Assembly: GCF_011075055.1 (NCBI RefSeq)
Contig: NC_058140.1
Span: 10,102,988-10,166,987 of the forward strand
Source: Mangifera indica
Lineage: Eukaryota; Streptophyta; Magnoliopsida; Sapindales; Anacardiaceae
Length of the DNA: 64,000 nt
Direction of reading: 5' to 3'
The notes beneath the pieces were generated by a model. That model worked only from the letters and a program-made list of their open reading frames with translations, searched no databases and was not told the origin of the DNA. The position numbers and the translations under genes are program-made. Positions 46,705-57,706 of this stretch are shown one piece after another; position 1 is the stretch's first letter, and each line of letters begins with the position of its first letter.

Positions 46705-49415
46705 TTACCCCGCCCATCTAGAGGCACCTTGCCCCCAAGGTGTAGTTGAGAAAAAAACCTTTAAACGCTGTCGTATGATTCCCAAGAGCATTCATAGTCA
46801 GGGAGTTGTTTCTATTGAATTAACAACTTCAGGTCCCCTTGAAGCGAATGTCTGTATTTTAGAACTGTTTTGGGTTGTACAACCAGCTCTCTCTCTTCAC
46901 CCAAGCCTTCTAGTAATGGTTGACTCTTCTTTGCAAACCCAATTTGTTTTTTTAATTGAGACACATGAAACACTGAGTGTATTTTAGCTAAGTCAGAGAG
47001 TTTTAACCTATATGTTACCTGCCCTATCTTCTCTGTAATAGCAAAAAGGCCATAAAATTAGGGACTTAATTTTTTGTTCGGGCGCGATGCCAATAAACAA
47101 AAGTGATCCGGTTGAAGCTTGAGATAAATCTGGTCTCCTACATTAAACACAACCTCCCTACGATGTTTATATGCTGATTTCTTCATTTACTCCTATGTCT
47201 TGTGTAGATTGTGCTTAAGTGTATCCAACATCAAATTTCTTTCTTTAATAGCAGTGTTCACCTCTTCTATTCTTGACTCTTCTTCAACCCATCTAAAAAT
47301 TGGTGGAGGATCCCTCCCATAGACCACTTTGAAGGGTGTCATTCCGATGGAACTATAGAATGATGTATTGTACCAATACTCTACCAAAATCAACCACCTC
47401 AGCCAATTTTTGGGTTGCTCACTGTAGAAACACCTAAGATATCTTTCAATGTTGTGATTTACAACTTTTATTTACCCATCTGTCTGAGGGTGATATGTCG
47501 AGCTGAATTTAAGCAAGGTACCCGCAACTCTAAATAACTGCCCCCAAAATCTATTCATAAAAATATGGTCTCTATTGGTAACTATAGTCTGAAGGAAGCT
47601 GTGAAGGCGAACGACCTCTTTAATGAAAACCTTAGCCACTTTCTTGGTTGTGAAAGGATGTCGAAGTGTCATAAAGTGTCTATACTTTGAAAGTCAATCA
47701 ATCACTACAAGAATCGAGTCTATTCCTTTTACTTTTGGTAACCCTATAATAAAGTTCATTGATAAATCCTTCCAAATTCTTTCTAGTATCGATAATGGTT
47801 ACAATAGGGTTACAAGAGATAACGCTTCATACTTTATGCGTTGGCACACATCACATTCAGCCACAAAATTTTTGATATCATTATTCATTCCTTCCCAATA
47901 TAGGTTGGCAGCAACTCTCTTGTAAGTTTTGTAAAACCAAAATGTCCTCTGTAGGAAGTAGAATGAAATTCAGTTAAAAGAGACGGAATGAACCTAGATC
48001 TTTTTAGTATTACCAGTATGCCCTTATATAGCAAAACCTTTCCCTTGATGGAATATCCCTGATGTGTCGTGGGATTGTATTGTAGCTCTTGTTTAATTTT
48101 TTGTAGCTTTTCATTTTCATCATTTTCCCTCTGTAATCCCTCATCTCCCACTATTTGTGTCATCAAATAGGCTTGCAGTTCTTCCATAAATTTACGATTA
48201 CGAGAGAGTGCATTGACAACCTTGTTTTCATACCCTAGACAATACACAATTTCAAAGTCAAATCCCATCATTTTAACCAGCCACTTCTGTTGCTCAGGAT
48301 TTAATATTCTCTATTCAATCAAGAATTTCAAGATCCGTTGATCGGCCCGTATCTTGAAGTGTCTCTTAAGAAGGTAGTGTCGCCACTTTTGAAAAGCTAA
48401 CACAATTACGATTAATTCATGTTCATATACTGACTTACTTCGATTGCGTGTTGAGAATGCCTTACTTAAAAAAGCAATCAGCCTCCCCTCTTGCATTAGG
48501 ACTACCCCTATGCCTACTCCAGATGCATCTGCTTCAACTATAAATTCTTTTGCAAAGTCAGGCATCACCATCACTGGTAATGTTATCATGGTAGATTTCA
48601 AAGCTTTGAATGCCCTCTGTGTATCAGTTCCCCATCTGAATGCATTCTTTTTGAGTAAATTGGTTAAAGTTTCAACTATTTTTTCATATCCTCTAACGAA
48701 CTTCCTGTAATACCCTATTAGACCAAGAAATCCTCTAAGGTCTCTAATGTCTCTCTACGGTTTTTCATGTCGCCGACCTTGCAAGGATCCGCTTTTACCC
48801 CATCTTTGGAAACGACATGGCCCAAATACTCAATCTTATCTTGCCCAAAAGAGCATTTCTTTCTATTCATCACTAAATGATTGTCCTACAACAAACTTAA
48901 AACCACCCGAAGATGCGATATATGGTCTTTGAATTCCTTGCTATAAACAAGTATATCATCAAAAAATATGAGCACAAATCTCCACAAATAAGGCCTGAAA
49001 ATAGTGTTCATTAGATTTTGAAACGTTGTAGAGGCATTAGAGAAACCAAAAAGCATTACTAAAAATTCGTGATGACCTTCGTGAGTTTAAAAAGTCGTCT
49101 TCTCTATATCTTTTTCTCGTACTCTAATTTGGTGGTACTCGAATTTGAGGTCCAATTTATTGAATTTTGTAGCCCCCACTAACTCATCTAAGAGTCTGTT
49201 GATAATCGGCATGGGAAATTTATTGGGGATTGTCACTTGGTTCAAAGCACGATAATCTACACAAAACCTCCACCCTCTATATTTTTTCTTGACGAGAATA
49301 ACAAGACTCGTAAATGGATTCACTCGGTCGTATTACGCCGACTGTCATCATCTCTTGTACAATCTTTTTAATCTTTTATTTTTATTTTTCTAGAAATATG
49401 GGTACCTATATGGTC
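46705..49415 (-). pseudogene. Gypsy-B pol: reverse transcriptase to chromodomain
   Basis: Down the minus strand: 49323-49087 is reverse transcriptase ([57 protein letters not shown]). Near 48960 is [13 protein letters not shown] sequence. 48601-48311 is RNase H (FIVEADASGVGIGVVLMQ, VYEHELIVIVLAFQKWRHYL). 48271-47885 is the tail plus the integrase zinc-finger region. 47672-47472 is the integrase core (IVTNRDHIFMNRFWGQLF, SSTYHPQTDG). 47393-47193 includes FKVVYGRDPPPI. A chromodomain relic lies at about 46900-46730, ending just before PLDGRGNI. Frameshifts and stops separate these. Confidence 0.88.
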
Positions 49416-49420
49416 GCAAG

Positions 49421-49648
49421 TGTTGGCGTGAGTTGTCATCAAGAGAGAAATCAGGGGAGATTGGAGGCCATTTTAGAATGAACCTTAAATGAGAGATTTT
49501 TTTCCTTCCGTAGTTGCCTGTAATTATAGCCGTGAAATCTGTATAACCAAGAATAGCGTTATCAATTCTTATATATAATCATTGTACTGTATCATTGAAA
49601 AAAGTAAGAAATAGAAAAAAATCTTCTAAGAAAAATGATATTCTGACA
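49421..49648 (+). mobile_element. Solo LTR of the Copia-C family
   Basis: TGTTGGCGTGAGTTGTCATC...TTCTGACA matches the LTRs of Copia-C at 57422 and 62180 along its whole length, with extra bases near the right end (228 against 206 bp). A perfect target duplication GCAAG flanks it (49416-49420 and 49649-49653), so it inserted as a normal element and lost its interior by LTR-LTR recombination. It is the third nesting level, inside Gypsy-B inside Copia-B. Confidence 0.95.
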
Positions 49649-49653
49649 GCAAG

Positions 49654-51302
49654 TTTGGAGGCTAAGCTCCATTCTTGAGAGTGATGGCATGATCCCGAAT
49701 TCTTTTCGGTGGAAGTCCTCAACGTTCTTCAAATAATGTTTCAAATTCAGTTAACAATTCCTTTATTTCATGAGGGATTTTGGGCATCCCCTAGTCTACT
49801 GTGCTATTTGGCTGTTCTATCTCTAACCAATATCCCTCTTCCTCCTTCATTGTACCTTCATTAACGCTTTAAAAGATGCTTTCAGCAATGTCAGTGCCAA
49901 GTTCCCCTTCAATTCTGTCTTTTTCCCTTCCTAAGTGAATTCCATAGTCTGCTTCTTCCAATTGGTTTTTACCTCTCCCAATCTATGTAACCAGTCCATT
50001 CCTAATATCACATCTACTCCTCTTAGGGAGAAAGGAAGAAAATTTTGGGTTATAACAATGTCTTGCAGTAAAATCGTCACCCCCTCACAATTACCCACCC
50101 CTTTCATCTTACTATCATCTCTTAGTACAACGGTGAATTCGATTGCCTTCACTAGAATATTTAGTTCTTCCACAAGCTTATCTGAAAGAAAGTTGTGAGT
50201 TGCTCCACTGTCAATTAAGACCACAACCTTCCTACTCATTAATTCCTCCACCATTTTCATTGTTCTTGGAGAACCTATACCCACCACCGAACTCACATTC
50301 AAACTCACCATCATCTCTTTACCCTCAACTTCTGCATTAATCTCTCCATCTGAGTTGACCCAATCATCGAATTGTGATTGGGCTAGTCTCTGGGGTATAG
50401 GTATAGCGGGTCGATCCACTGGAGCCCTTGGGCTGATCTTACCGGGTCAAAGTACATACCTGGCATCAATTATCATGTTTTTCTTTTCCACTTGCCTGAC
50501 ACACTCCATCATCTCTTCCAGTGAGCGGGGCTTGAAAAATTTCACCTTTTCCCTAATCTTTTCCATCAACCATTCATAAACACCACTCCCAGAGTCTCTT
50601 CTGTTAACCCTTCCACTGCTATTGATAGTAATTCGAATCGGGAACAGTATTCGTGCACAGAATGTGTTTGCCATAATGTGAACAACTCCTTCTGTGGCGT
50701 TTTCTTGTCTAGCGTTGGCAAGCGTTACAATACCTAGCTTTTGAATTCCTCCTAACCAGCAAACGCTTGTCATTTCTCTTTCTATTGTAACCAATGAAAG
50801 GCGTCACCTTCCATACATACGTCAGCAGCCGTGAGCCGCTCTTGCTTAGTTAGTCTATTCACTTGAAAATAGCGTTCCACTATGGACACCCAATCGAAGG
50901 CTTCTTCACCATTAAACAAAGGGAGGTCGAGACGGCGGTATTGGAAGTCTCGCTGATGGCCTCCTTTGATTTCTCCCTCTGTAAGTCCGTTTTGATTCAT
51001 TCACTCTTCCATGACTGCTTCTCTGTTCCTTCCTCTTGGAGGTATTAAAGGTTCCCTCGCTGGTAGAGAGTACGACAGTGAGGGTTCGGGATATATTGGT
51101 GCCTTCCCTTTGTCCCCTCCGTCTCTGCCTACAGTCGATTCTCTCAAGTCTTGTAAATATTCTTTGATGGTCTTCATATCTAAGCCATGTTTCCCATCTG
51201 AGAGTTCATCTTCTCCATTTGGGTCCTCATTTCCTTCATGCCTCCTTTCACTGTCGACATGTTTGCTTCTAAGGTTTCAACTCGTGACTCCATCCTTATC
51301 AT
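49654..51302 (-). pseudogene. Gypsy-B gag and protease
   Basis: Gag begins at ATG 51302 on the minus strand (MIRMESRVETLEANMSTVKG), a coiled-coil-like start. The Retrotrans_gag region is at 50950-50780 (YRRLDLPLFNGEEAFDWVSIVERYFQVNRL, CMEGDAFHWLQ). Protease is open at 50419-49931: VVLIDSGATHNFLSDKLVEEL, then DVILGMDWLHRLGEVKTNW. The DSGA active site is intact here. Frameshifts occur between gag blocks near 50800 and 50450. No intact zinc knuckle was noted. Confidence 0.87.
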
Positions 51303-51318
51303 GCTCTAATACCAATTC
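51303..51318 (-). promoter_or_regulatory. Primer-binding site of Gypsy-B
   Basis: On the minus strand GAATTGGTATTAGAG follows the LTR end GCATCA; it differs by one base from the tRNA-Met complement used by Gypsy-A. Confidence 0.8.
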
Positions 51319-51986
51319 TGATGCAGATTTGAAGCTCTCAAGTCACAACTCTAGGAACTAGCGCAATGCACCAGCACGCTACACCTTAACTCAAGCTGCT
51401 ACCCAAGAAGATTCAATAGATAATATATAGATAAATGTTTGTATGACAACTCGTGTATTGTAGTGAAATGACTAGCATTCAATAGATTTTTGTATTGAAA
51501 TAAATCCAGAAATGTAATACAACAGTTGAGTTTCTCAACTAACTATTCCATTACATTACATCAAAATAACTAGAAAATGTCTAAAGCAAAATGACTAATA
51601 GTCCTAACTACAGACAGCAAAAGGTTACATCACAACATCTTAATCTCCTCCAGCTTCCAAGAGGTTGGCTTCTCTCCCACCATTAGCTTCTTTTTCCCCT
51701 CCTCCTTCTTCTTCTCTCTTCTTCCTGCCCTATATCTCTTTCCTTCCCTTCATAAGTGTTTTGCCAATCCAGTGTTGCCACATCATCATGTTTGAACATT
51801 CTTTTGGTTTCCTGTCTCTGTTGTAATCCTGCTGTTGTTCCTGCAAGGTGATCTGCTGTCTCCTCCAAGTCAACTGTTTCTTCTTCAGATTGCAGCTTAC
51901 CAACTATATCATGTAATCCTTTGCCATGTGTTATCATTCCAGCTCTCTTCCTCCCGTTCTTCCTTGTGTAAACTTTGGTCCTAACA
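51319..51986 (-). repeat. 5' LTR of Gypsy-B
   Basis: 668 bp, plus-strand ends TGATGCAG and CCTAACA. A pyrimidine-rich stretch at 51690-51740 (CTCCTCCTTCTTCTTCTCTC) is purine-rich on the element's coding strand. Confidence 0.92.
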
Positions 51987-52335
51987 ATAACACATAAACT
52001 CATTGAAGAATTTTGTTAAACACTAGGAAGGCAGAATAATATTTACTGTAGAACTGCAACAATTTATTAGATGAAGAAGACTTTAAATACAAAAACTAAT
52101 AATTGAAATACAGACAAATAGTAACCCATTATCCCTCTAATTATGTCCCACTAACATATGAAAATAATGTTGCACTATCTCACTAACACTGTAAAATAGT
52201 GTTCCACTTTTCCACTATTTTTCCCTATTAATATTCCAAAAAAACCAACAACTAACTCAACAAGTTTTGACCAAAGCAATTTAAATAAATTCAACAGAAT
52301 GAAAATAATAGGAACAAAATAAATTAACTTTAACA
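51987..52335 (-). repeat. 5' LTR of Copia-B, outer fragment
   Basis: Begins with the duplicated ATAAC and matches 35682-36014, ending TTTAACA and followed by the target duplication TTCAT. Confidence 0.9.
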
Positions 52336-52340
52336 TTCAT

Positions 52341-53516
52341 ACCTAATTCTTTATATTACAAAATTAACTTAAATAAAAATTTAATTCATCAGAATAATTT
52401 ATGTTAATTAAGCGAATGCCAAAAGTCTCAAATAATTCATGTCTTTCCAGCCTAGGAAAATTGAATGACGTTGTCTGTCTTTAAATTTTTTTTTTTTTTA
52501 ATTAAATTAAATGCATTCATCAATGTAAAATTATTACCAATATATGGGACCATACTATATTTTTAACAAATATTATTATAACATATCTAATCAGTTCTAA
52601 TTTTATTCATTAGAGTGGAAGAGATACATTCTAATAATGTTCAAGTTTCATTTCCCATTAGAAGTACGAAGATATCATCAACATTAGTACATGATGAGAA
52701 GCTTTGCTTGCAAGAACATGTAGGCTTGACACATCACCATTTTGGACGGCATTTCAGCTTCTCAAATAACGATATCATGGTTGTCTCCTAATGCGTCATT
52801 ATTCTAACTAGCATATACATCTTTATATTTGACCAACAAATAGTCTACAATCTACAAATATTATAAGGTTCAAATTCATGAATCGATTTTACAAATGCAT
52901 TCTTATTTTTGCCTATGTTTAGGCACCAAAGACTTGACCATTCACAAGCAACGAAACTTCTATTGTCATTACGAGTATCATATGAAAATAACACAAAGTT
53001 TGATAGAAAGGATAAAAGACTTCTATTGTGCTGCATTGTTAATACTAAAGAAAATGCATGTGATAAAATACTCTAATTAGAAAATTTGTGTCAAGAGCTT
53101 ACATTTCTACTAAGATACTTTAGATAGATTCTACATTAATCTCTAACTTGATTCAATATTAGACTCTCATTTGTTGATTCAGTCAAGAAAACTTCTATGC
53201 TATTAAGAGGTCAAATTCGAATAAACATTGATTATGCTTTTTCAAACAAACTTTGCGTCAAGAGTTCTAAAACGAACAAAATTTTTAATCAATTCAATGT
53301 CATACAAATCCATATAAGGAGGATCGAACAACCTAAAATTAGGTTCACCGTTTCCTTAATATTACTATAAGTATGAACATATTATGTTGAAAAACCACCT
53401 TCTTATGGACTTATAAATTATTATACATTACTTACAAATTAAGTTTGTTATAATGGATACAAGCATATTAATATTTGTTCATAGCAATGGATGTGGCTTG
53501 TATAGCATCAACATGA

Positions 53517-53517
<1 letters not shown>
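52341..53517. other. AT-rich intergenic DNA
   Basis: No domain, RNA gene or element end was recognised in this stretch. Confidence 0.5.

Positions 53518-53553
<36 letters not shown>
53518..53553. repeat. (TA)n microsatellite
   Basis: About 17 TA units directly against the left end of the neighbouring MITE. Confidence 0.92.
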
Positions 53554-53556
<3 letters not shown>

Positions 53557-53557
<1 letters not shown>

Positions 53558-53951
53558 GCCAAAGGCTTATCCTCACCCATGGTTTGGTCTATTCACAAAC
53601 TCCCACCTATAAAGTTTCAAAAATCCAAATACCCACCATTATGTCAAAATTCTTTGTTAGGATTAAGAGAAAAACCTTTATTTAATAAAAAATTAAAAAA
53701 CTAAAATTTTATCTCATTTTCCCCTCTAAGTTTAAAAAACTTATAATTTTCCTCCACCGAAAGTTTGAAAAATTATCTTTTGCTCCTAGGGTTTTTTCTC
53801 CTTCTCTAGCGAGTATTTCTATTCTTGCTGACAATCAACCTCCTCACAACTTCTTCTCTTGTCAGACGTCGACACCCAACTACCATTTTTGTCTTCGTCT
53901 AATGAAGAGATGAAATAGACCAAACCTTGGGTGGGAATAAGTCTTTTGGCC
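53557..53951. mobile_element. MITE-like element, about 395 bp
   Basis: Left end GGCCAAAGGCTTATCCTCAC and CCATGGTTTGGTCTAT are mirrored by the right end, whose reverse complement reads GGCCAAAAGACTTATTCCCAC and CCAAGGTTTGGTCTAT. The inverted repeats are about 36 bp. There is no transposase frame inside. It is flanked by a TA tract on the left and a T tract on the right, so the target duplication cannot be read. Confidence 0.75.
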
Positions 53952-55394
53952 TTTTTTTTTTTTTTTTTTTTGTGATGAGGAACCTTACTTAAGTTAGACT
54001 GTCCCTTTGAGCTCGAATAAACCTTATCAAGTAGGAGAAACCCTTGGTCTAGTAAGTGATCTCACAAACATTGAACTAGACAAATCAAAAGTTTGATCTT
54101 GATATATTGTTATAGAAGACATGAACTCATACTCTTTTATACATGAAGTCTCCTCTTTTGCCACTCAAGCTATCTCTTGAGGGTAGCATGAGTAATATGT
54201 TGTTAAGTACTTTGTGGAAGAATTTTTATAGTGATAAAGACCATGGAATTATGACAAGCATTTGAGACTTATCTTGTGAAGTATAAAAACTAAAAACAAT
54301 AAAAAACAATATTCACAAAGTAAAGCAAGCAATAAAATAAATAAAAACTATTTTTTCATCACCTCAAGCAAAAATATTTCCATTGTTCATATTCAAGAGG
54401 TCTAGTGCCAAACTGGTAGGAGTGTGAGAAAAAGTCTCAAAATCATCAAATTTTACCATAAACAAATATATTGACACAATATTAACCACTTGATTTTTGA
54501 GAGAATAGAATAAAAAGAAGAATCCTATAATTGGACATTTCTCAAAGCCAATCTCTTTTTCATTCTTCTTGGATATGAAACAATAAGTTATAAACAAAAA
54601 CTCACCATTTCATAACCACATTTGAATAGCACAACTAGTCACAATTATGCTTTCCTAGTTACTACTTTTTATATGGTCTGACAAATCAACTTGTTTGAAA
54701 TATTCTTCACATCCTTCTTTAAGTCCAATCACAAAAGAATATTTCAAGAAAACATATCCTTCCTCAATGTGTCGTCATCTTAAAGAAAACTACATATAGC
54801 AACTCTTGCAACTAAATCAGTTTTATAGTGAACACGAAAACATATATAACGTGATTTCTTCAGCAAGAACAACATAAGACAACAACATTCTTATCATATT
54901 TATTTCTCAACTTCACACTAAAGAAAAATAGAACAACTTCTTTTTCATACCAACACTATCTCCTTATTCTCCCTCAGCTTACATACAACACGCAAAACCT
55001 TCTTTCACACGTATACAAAACCAATAGAAATCATCAATAACAAAAAGAGACCAATAGTATCCTTATTCCTCCTTTAACAATAGAATCAACTCAAGAACAG
55101 TACACATTTCCACAAATATACAATCCAATGGAAACCAACAGTAACTTCCACAAACATACAAACCAATAGAAGCTAGCAATATCAAATATTCAATATAAAC
55201 CAGTAGTATTCTTAGTCCTCATCAACAACACACTCTTGTCAGAGAACAACATAAACTTTCCAATAGAACTTTTAACAAAAGACACTTTCCAGATAAATTA
55301 ACTAAACAACAACAATAAGGAAAAGCAAATAGAAGACACTTTAGCCATCCTCTACCTTTATGTCAACAATGGAAACAATTTTTTTAAACCTAAA
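53952..55394. other. Probable decayed copia LTR and untranslated DNA
   Basis: No gene seen. Since a minus-strand RNase H end lies at 55395-55990, its 3' LTR should extend left from there. Loosely repeated words such as ACAAACCAATAGAA and CCAATGGAAACCAACAGTAA at 55015-55200 fit LTR sequence, but no edges could be set. Confidence 0.35.
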
Positions 55395-55990
55395 TTATTA
55401 ACCACATTCAACTTATTCCTCAATGCTTGAAACTTGAAGGGAGATAAAGGTTTAATTAGCAGATGTGTTGTTTAAAATTTAGTAGGCACATACTAAACTT
55501 ATAACACTTTGGATGCTATCAACTCTTCACTAATAAACATATATTTCTATGTGTTTGGTTATTCCATGAAAACTTCTCAACAAAGCAATTTTTATGTATA
55601 TCTAACTAAGTGCCTGATATTCTGACTTAGTAGAAGAGACTGTCATTACCTTTTGTCTTTCAAAACTCCATAGGATCAAATTATTTTCCAAATAAACATA
55701 GTATCCACTAGAGGACTTTCAATCTCATGGACTCTCAAACCTAATTTGCATAATAGGCTTCTAAAGTTACTAAAGAAGTTGTTTTAAATAGAATGTCATG
55801 TTGTAATGTTCCCTTGACATATTATAGGACTTTCTTCAAAGCTTGCCCTTGTAATTGAGAAGGATCTTTAAGAAATTGAATTAGTTTGTTTACAACAAAA
55901 GTAATATCATGCTTGGTTAGTGTGAAAGGAACAATGCATTATGAGTTATTGTTTAAACCGTTTAACTTAATAAGTATAAATGCTTCTATT
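55395..55990 (-). pseudogene. Copia RNase H remnant
   Basis: On the minus strand QALKKVL.YVKGTLQHDILF near 55850 matches the end of copia reverse transcriptase, and relics of the FGKNLISW, STESEYR and LTKPLSPSSFKH blocks follow in order down to about 55400. Nearly every block has a stop or frameshift. It is older than the other copia elements here. Confidence 0.65.
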
Positions 55991-56236
55991 GATGCTAATT
56001 AGGTTAAAAAACTTTAGGTAGGGGTAAAGATATTAGTTTTTAAAACTTTGGGGGAAAGTATATTGAATTTTATATTTTTTTAATATTATTAATAAAATAA
56101 TGATTTTACTCTTGTGTCTAACAAAAATTTTTAATAGAAGTTAGACAATGAATGAAACTTTCGTTTTTTCAAACTCTATGGCTATGAACTTGCCTTGACA
56201 TTAAAACTTGAGTGGGAAATAGTCTTTTGGGCTTTT
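55991..56236. repeat. Partial MITE copy (right end)
   Basis: Ends AAACTTGAGTGGGAAATAGTC followed by TTTTGGGC, the same terminal word as the MITE at 53557. The interior words (AAAACTTTGGGGGAAAGT, poly-A/T spacer) also match. The opposite end was not found. Confidence 0.5.
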
Positions 56237-56423
56237 TCTAATTCGGAAAAGTAAGTTTAGTATGAGATCCATAAATTTGTATGGGAAAGTTTAAAGTTTT
56301 TAATGGAAGATCAATTTATTTAAGATAAGGACTATATATAACTGATTAATACCATAAGTAAGTTTAGTATGAGATCCATAAATTTTTATGCATTTACTCA
56401 GATACCCATATTTTAATTAAAAG
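56237..56423. other. Short AT-rich spacer with a local duplication
   Basis: The phrase AAGTAAGTTTAGTATGAGAT followed by CCATAAATTT occurs twice, at about 56250 and 56355. Confidence 0.6.
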
Positions 56424-56960
56424 AAGGCCAAAGGACTATATTCCATACAAGTTTAGATGCGTTCTCAAAGTTACATCCACACAGTTTGAAAAGCCCAAAG
56501 TCCCACCTATCCATTTAAAATTCTAGTTAGTGTTAGAGGTAAAACTGTTATTAAATAAAAAAAATTTAAAAAGCTAAAGTTTTATTTCATAACCCCCTCA
56601 GTTTGAAAAATCACATTCTCCCACCCTAAGTTTGAAAAATTAACATTTTCCCCCTGGGTTTGCAAATCATCACCAGAGACGGCGAAGTTCATCATCTCTG
56701 AATATGTTGGCCGGCTTATTTCTCCCTACCGATCAAATTCAAATCATCGACGAAATTGATTTCCTCCGACAAATATGAAATCATCTTTGTTAAAGTGTCT
56801 TCGTCTCGGATAAAGACGATTTTGTCTTTGTCCTAGATGAAGACGACTATCGGTTGTCTTAGACAACTACGTCATCTTCATCTAAGACCTTTGATAGTCA
56901 TCTTCATCTTGGATGAAGGCAAAATCGTCTTTATTTGAGAAAAAAACACTCCGACAAAGT
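56424..56960. repeat. Partial MITE copy (left end) with GATGAAGAC-type interior
   Basis: Starts AGGCCAAAGGACTATATTCC and shares the CCCACCT, TTATTAAATAAAAAA and CCCTAAGTTTGAAAAATTA interior words with the MITE at 53557. At 56780-56940 variants of GTCTTCATCT and AGATGAAGACGA recur on both strands, forming imperfect inverted repeats. The right end runs into a TA/CA tract without a clear terminal repeat. Confidence 0.55.
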
Positions 56961-56964
56961 TTGG

Positions 56965-56998
56965 ATATATATATATATATAAACACACACACACACAC
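56965..56998. repeat. (TA)n(CA)n compound microsatellite
   Basis: A TA run followed by a CA run. Confidence 0.9.
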
Positions 56999-57421
56999 CC
57001 CCTTTTATGATCTATTTATATAACTGAATTAACTAATAAAGCTAAACGACAAAAAAGAATTAAAAAATTTTTTAGTATAACAAGAAAATTTTTGTTAAGT
57101 TTATCTTTTTTTTTTTTTGATAGATCTAACCAGTATAAGTAAATGAAATTCTAAGTTTAATGATAAATTTCATAGTTACTGAAATTAGTAATTTAAAAGT
57201 TTAATATTCAAATATTATAAAAACACTTTTTTTTTATATTTAAAATTTTATTTATTATCATTCAAACTATTTATTAAAATTAAAAAAAATAAAAACTATA
57301 CTCCGTTTCACCTTACAGTGGCTGTAAAATAGTCATTTGCTCTTTGTAAGAGATATAATCAAGTAATGACGGGAAGCATGGTCGCAGTTGCAAGAAATTC
57401 AGTGCCATCACAAGTTATTTC
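56990..57421. repeat. Right copy of the duplicated block, first half
   Basis: Corresponds to 785-1218. It includes the same short frame, here MVAVARNSVP from ATG 57378, and ends in the ATTTC target site of Copia-C. Confidence 0.8.
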
Positions 57422-57627
57422 TGTTGGCGTGAGTTGTCATCAAGAGAGAAATCAGGGGAGATTGGAGGCTATTTTAGAATGAACCTTAAATGAGAGATTT
57501 TTTTTCCTATAGCTGCCTATAATTATAGCCATGAAATCTGTATAACCAAGAATAGCGTTATGACTTCTTATATAATCATTGTACTGTATCATTGAAAAGT
57601 AAATAGAAAAAAAATGATATTCTGACA
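57422..57627 (+). repeat. 5' LTR of Copia-C
   Basis: 206 bp. Differences from the 3' LTR are all A/G or C/T: TGAGAG/TAAGAG, AGCTGCC/AGTTGCC and CTATAATT/CTGTAATT. Confidence 0.95.
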
Positions 57628-57640
57628 TGGTATCAGAGCC
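57628..57640 (+). promoter_or_regulatory. Primer-binding site of Copia-C (tRNA-Met)
   Basis: TGGTATCAGAGCC directly abuts the LTR. Confidence 0.95.
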
Positions 57641-57706
57641 AAGTTCCAAAACTCTGGTCTCCATTGTCACAAATCTCTAATTTCGAATTTCTCTTCTTAG
57701 CAAAAA

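Larger units (their letters stand above)
46040..51986 (-). mobile_element. Gypsy-B, full-length chromovirus nested in the Copia-B LTR
   Basis: The LTRs are 46040-46704 (3', 665 bp) and 51319-51986 (5', 668 bp). They share the plus-strand start TGATGCAGAT and the segment AACTTTGGTCC near the other end. Target duplications GTAAC (46035-46039) and ATAAC (51987-51991) differ at one base. The intact site is visible in the other Copia-B LTR (GCTGTAACACATAA near 35682). The primer site TTGGTATTAGAGC (minus) is at 51304-51316 and the purine tract GGGCGGGGTAA at about 46705-46715. Gag, protease, polymerase, integrase and a chromodomain relic are present but broken, and a solo LTR sits between protease and reverse transcriptase. 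Confidence 0.93.
35667..52335 (-). mobile_element. Copia-B, host of two nested gypsy elements
   Basis: The left (3') LTR is 35667-36014. The right (5') LTR is 46015-46039 plus 51987-52335, split by Gypsy-B. A perfect 5-bp target duplication TTCAT flanks the whole (35662-35666 and 52336-52340). The primer site CTTTGGTATCTGAGC (minus strand) is at 46001-46015 and the purine tract TAAGGGGGAG at 36015-36024. Gypsy-A splits the reverse transcriptase at 37215/43176. Subtracting both insertions leaves about 4.76 kb, a normal copia length. Genes run gag, protease, integrase, reverse transcriptase, RNase H on the minus strand and all are broken. Confidence 0.93.

Noticed and set aside
57300..57421. 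Conserved ATG segment as a confirmed host exon
   Set aside because: Only ten codons are shared between the two copies, with no splice evidence or known protein; kept as a finding only.
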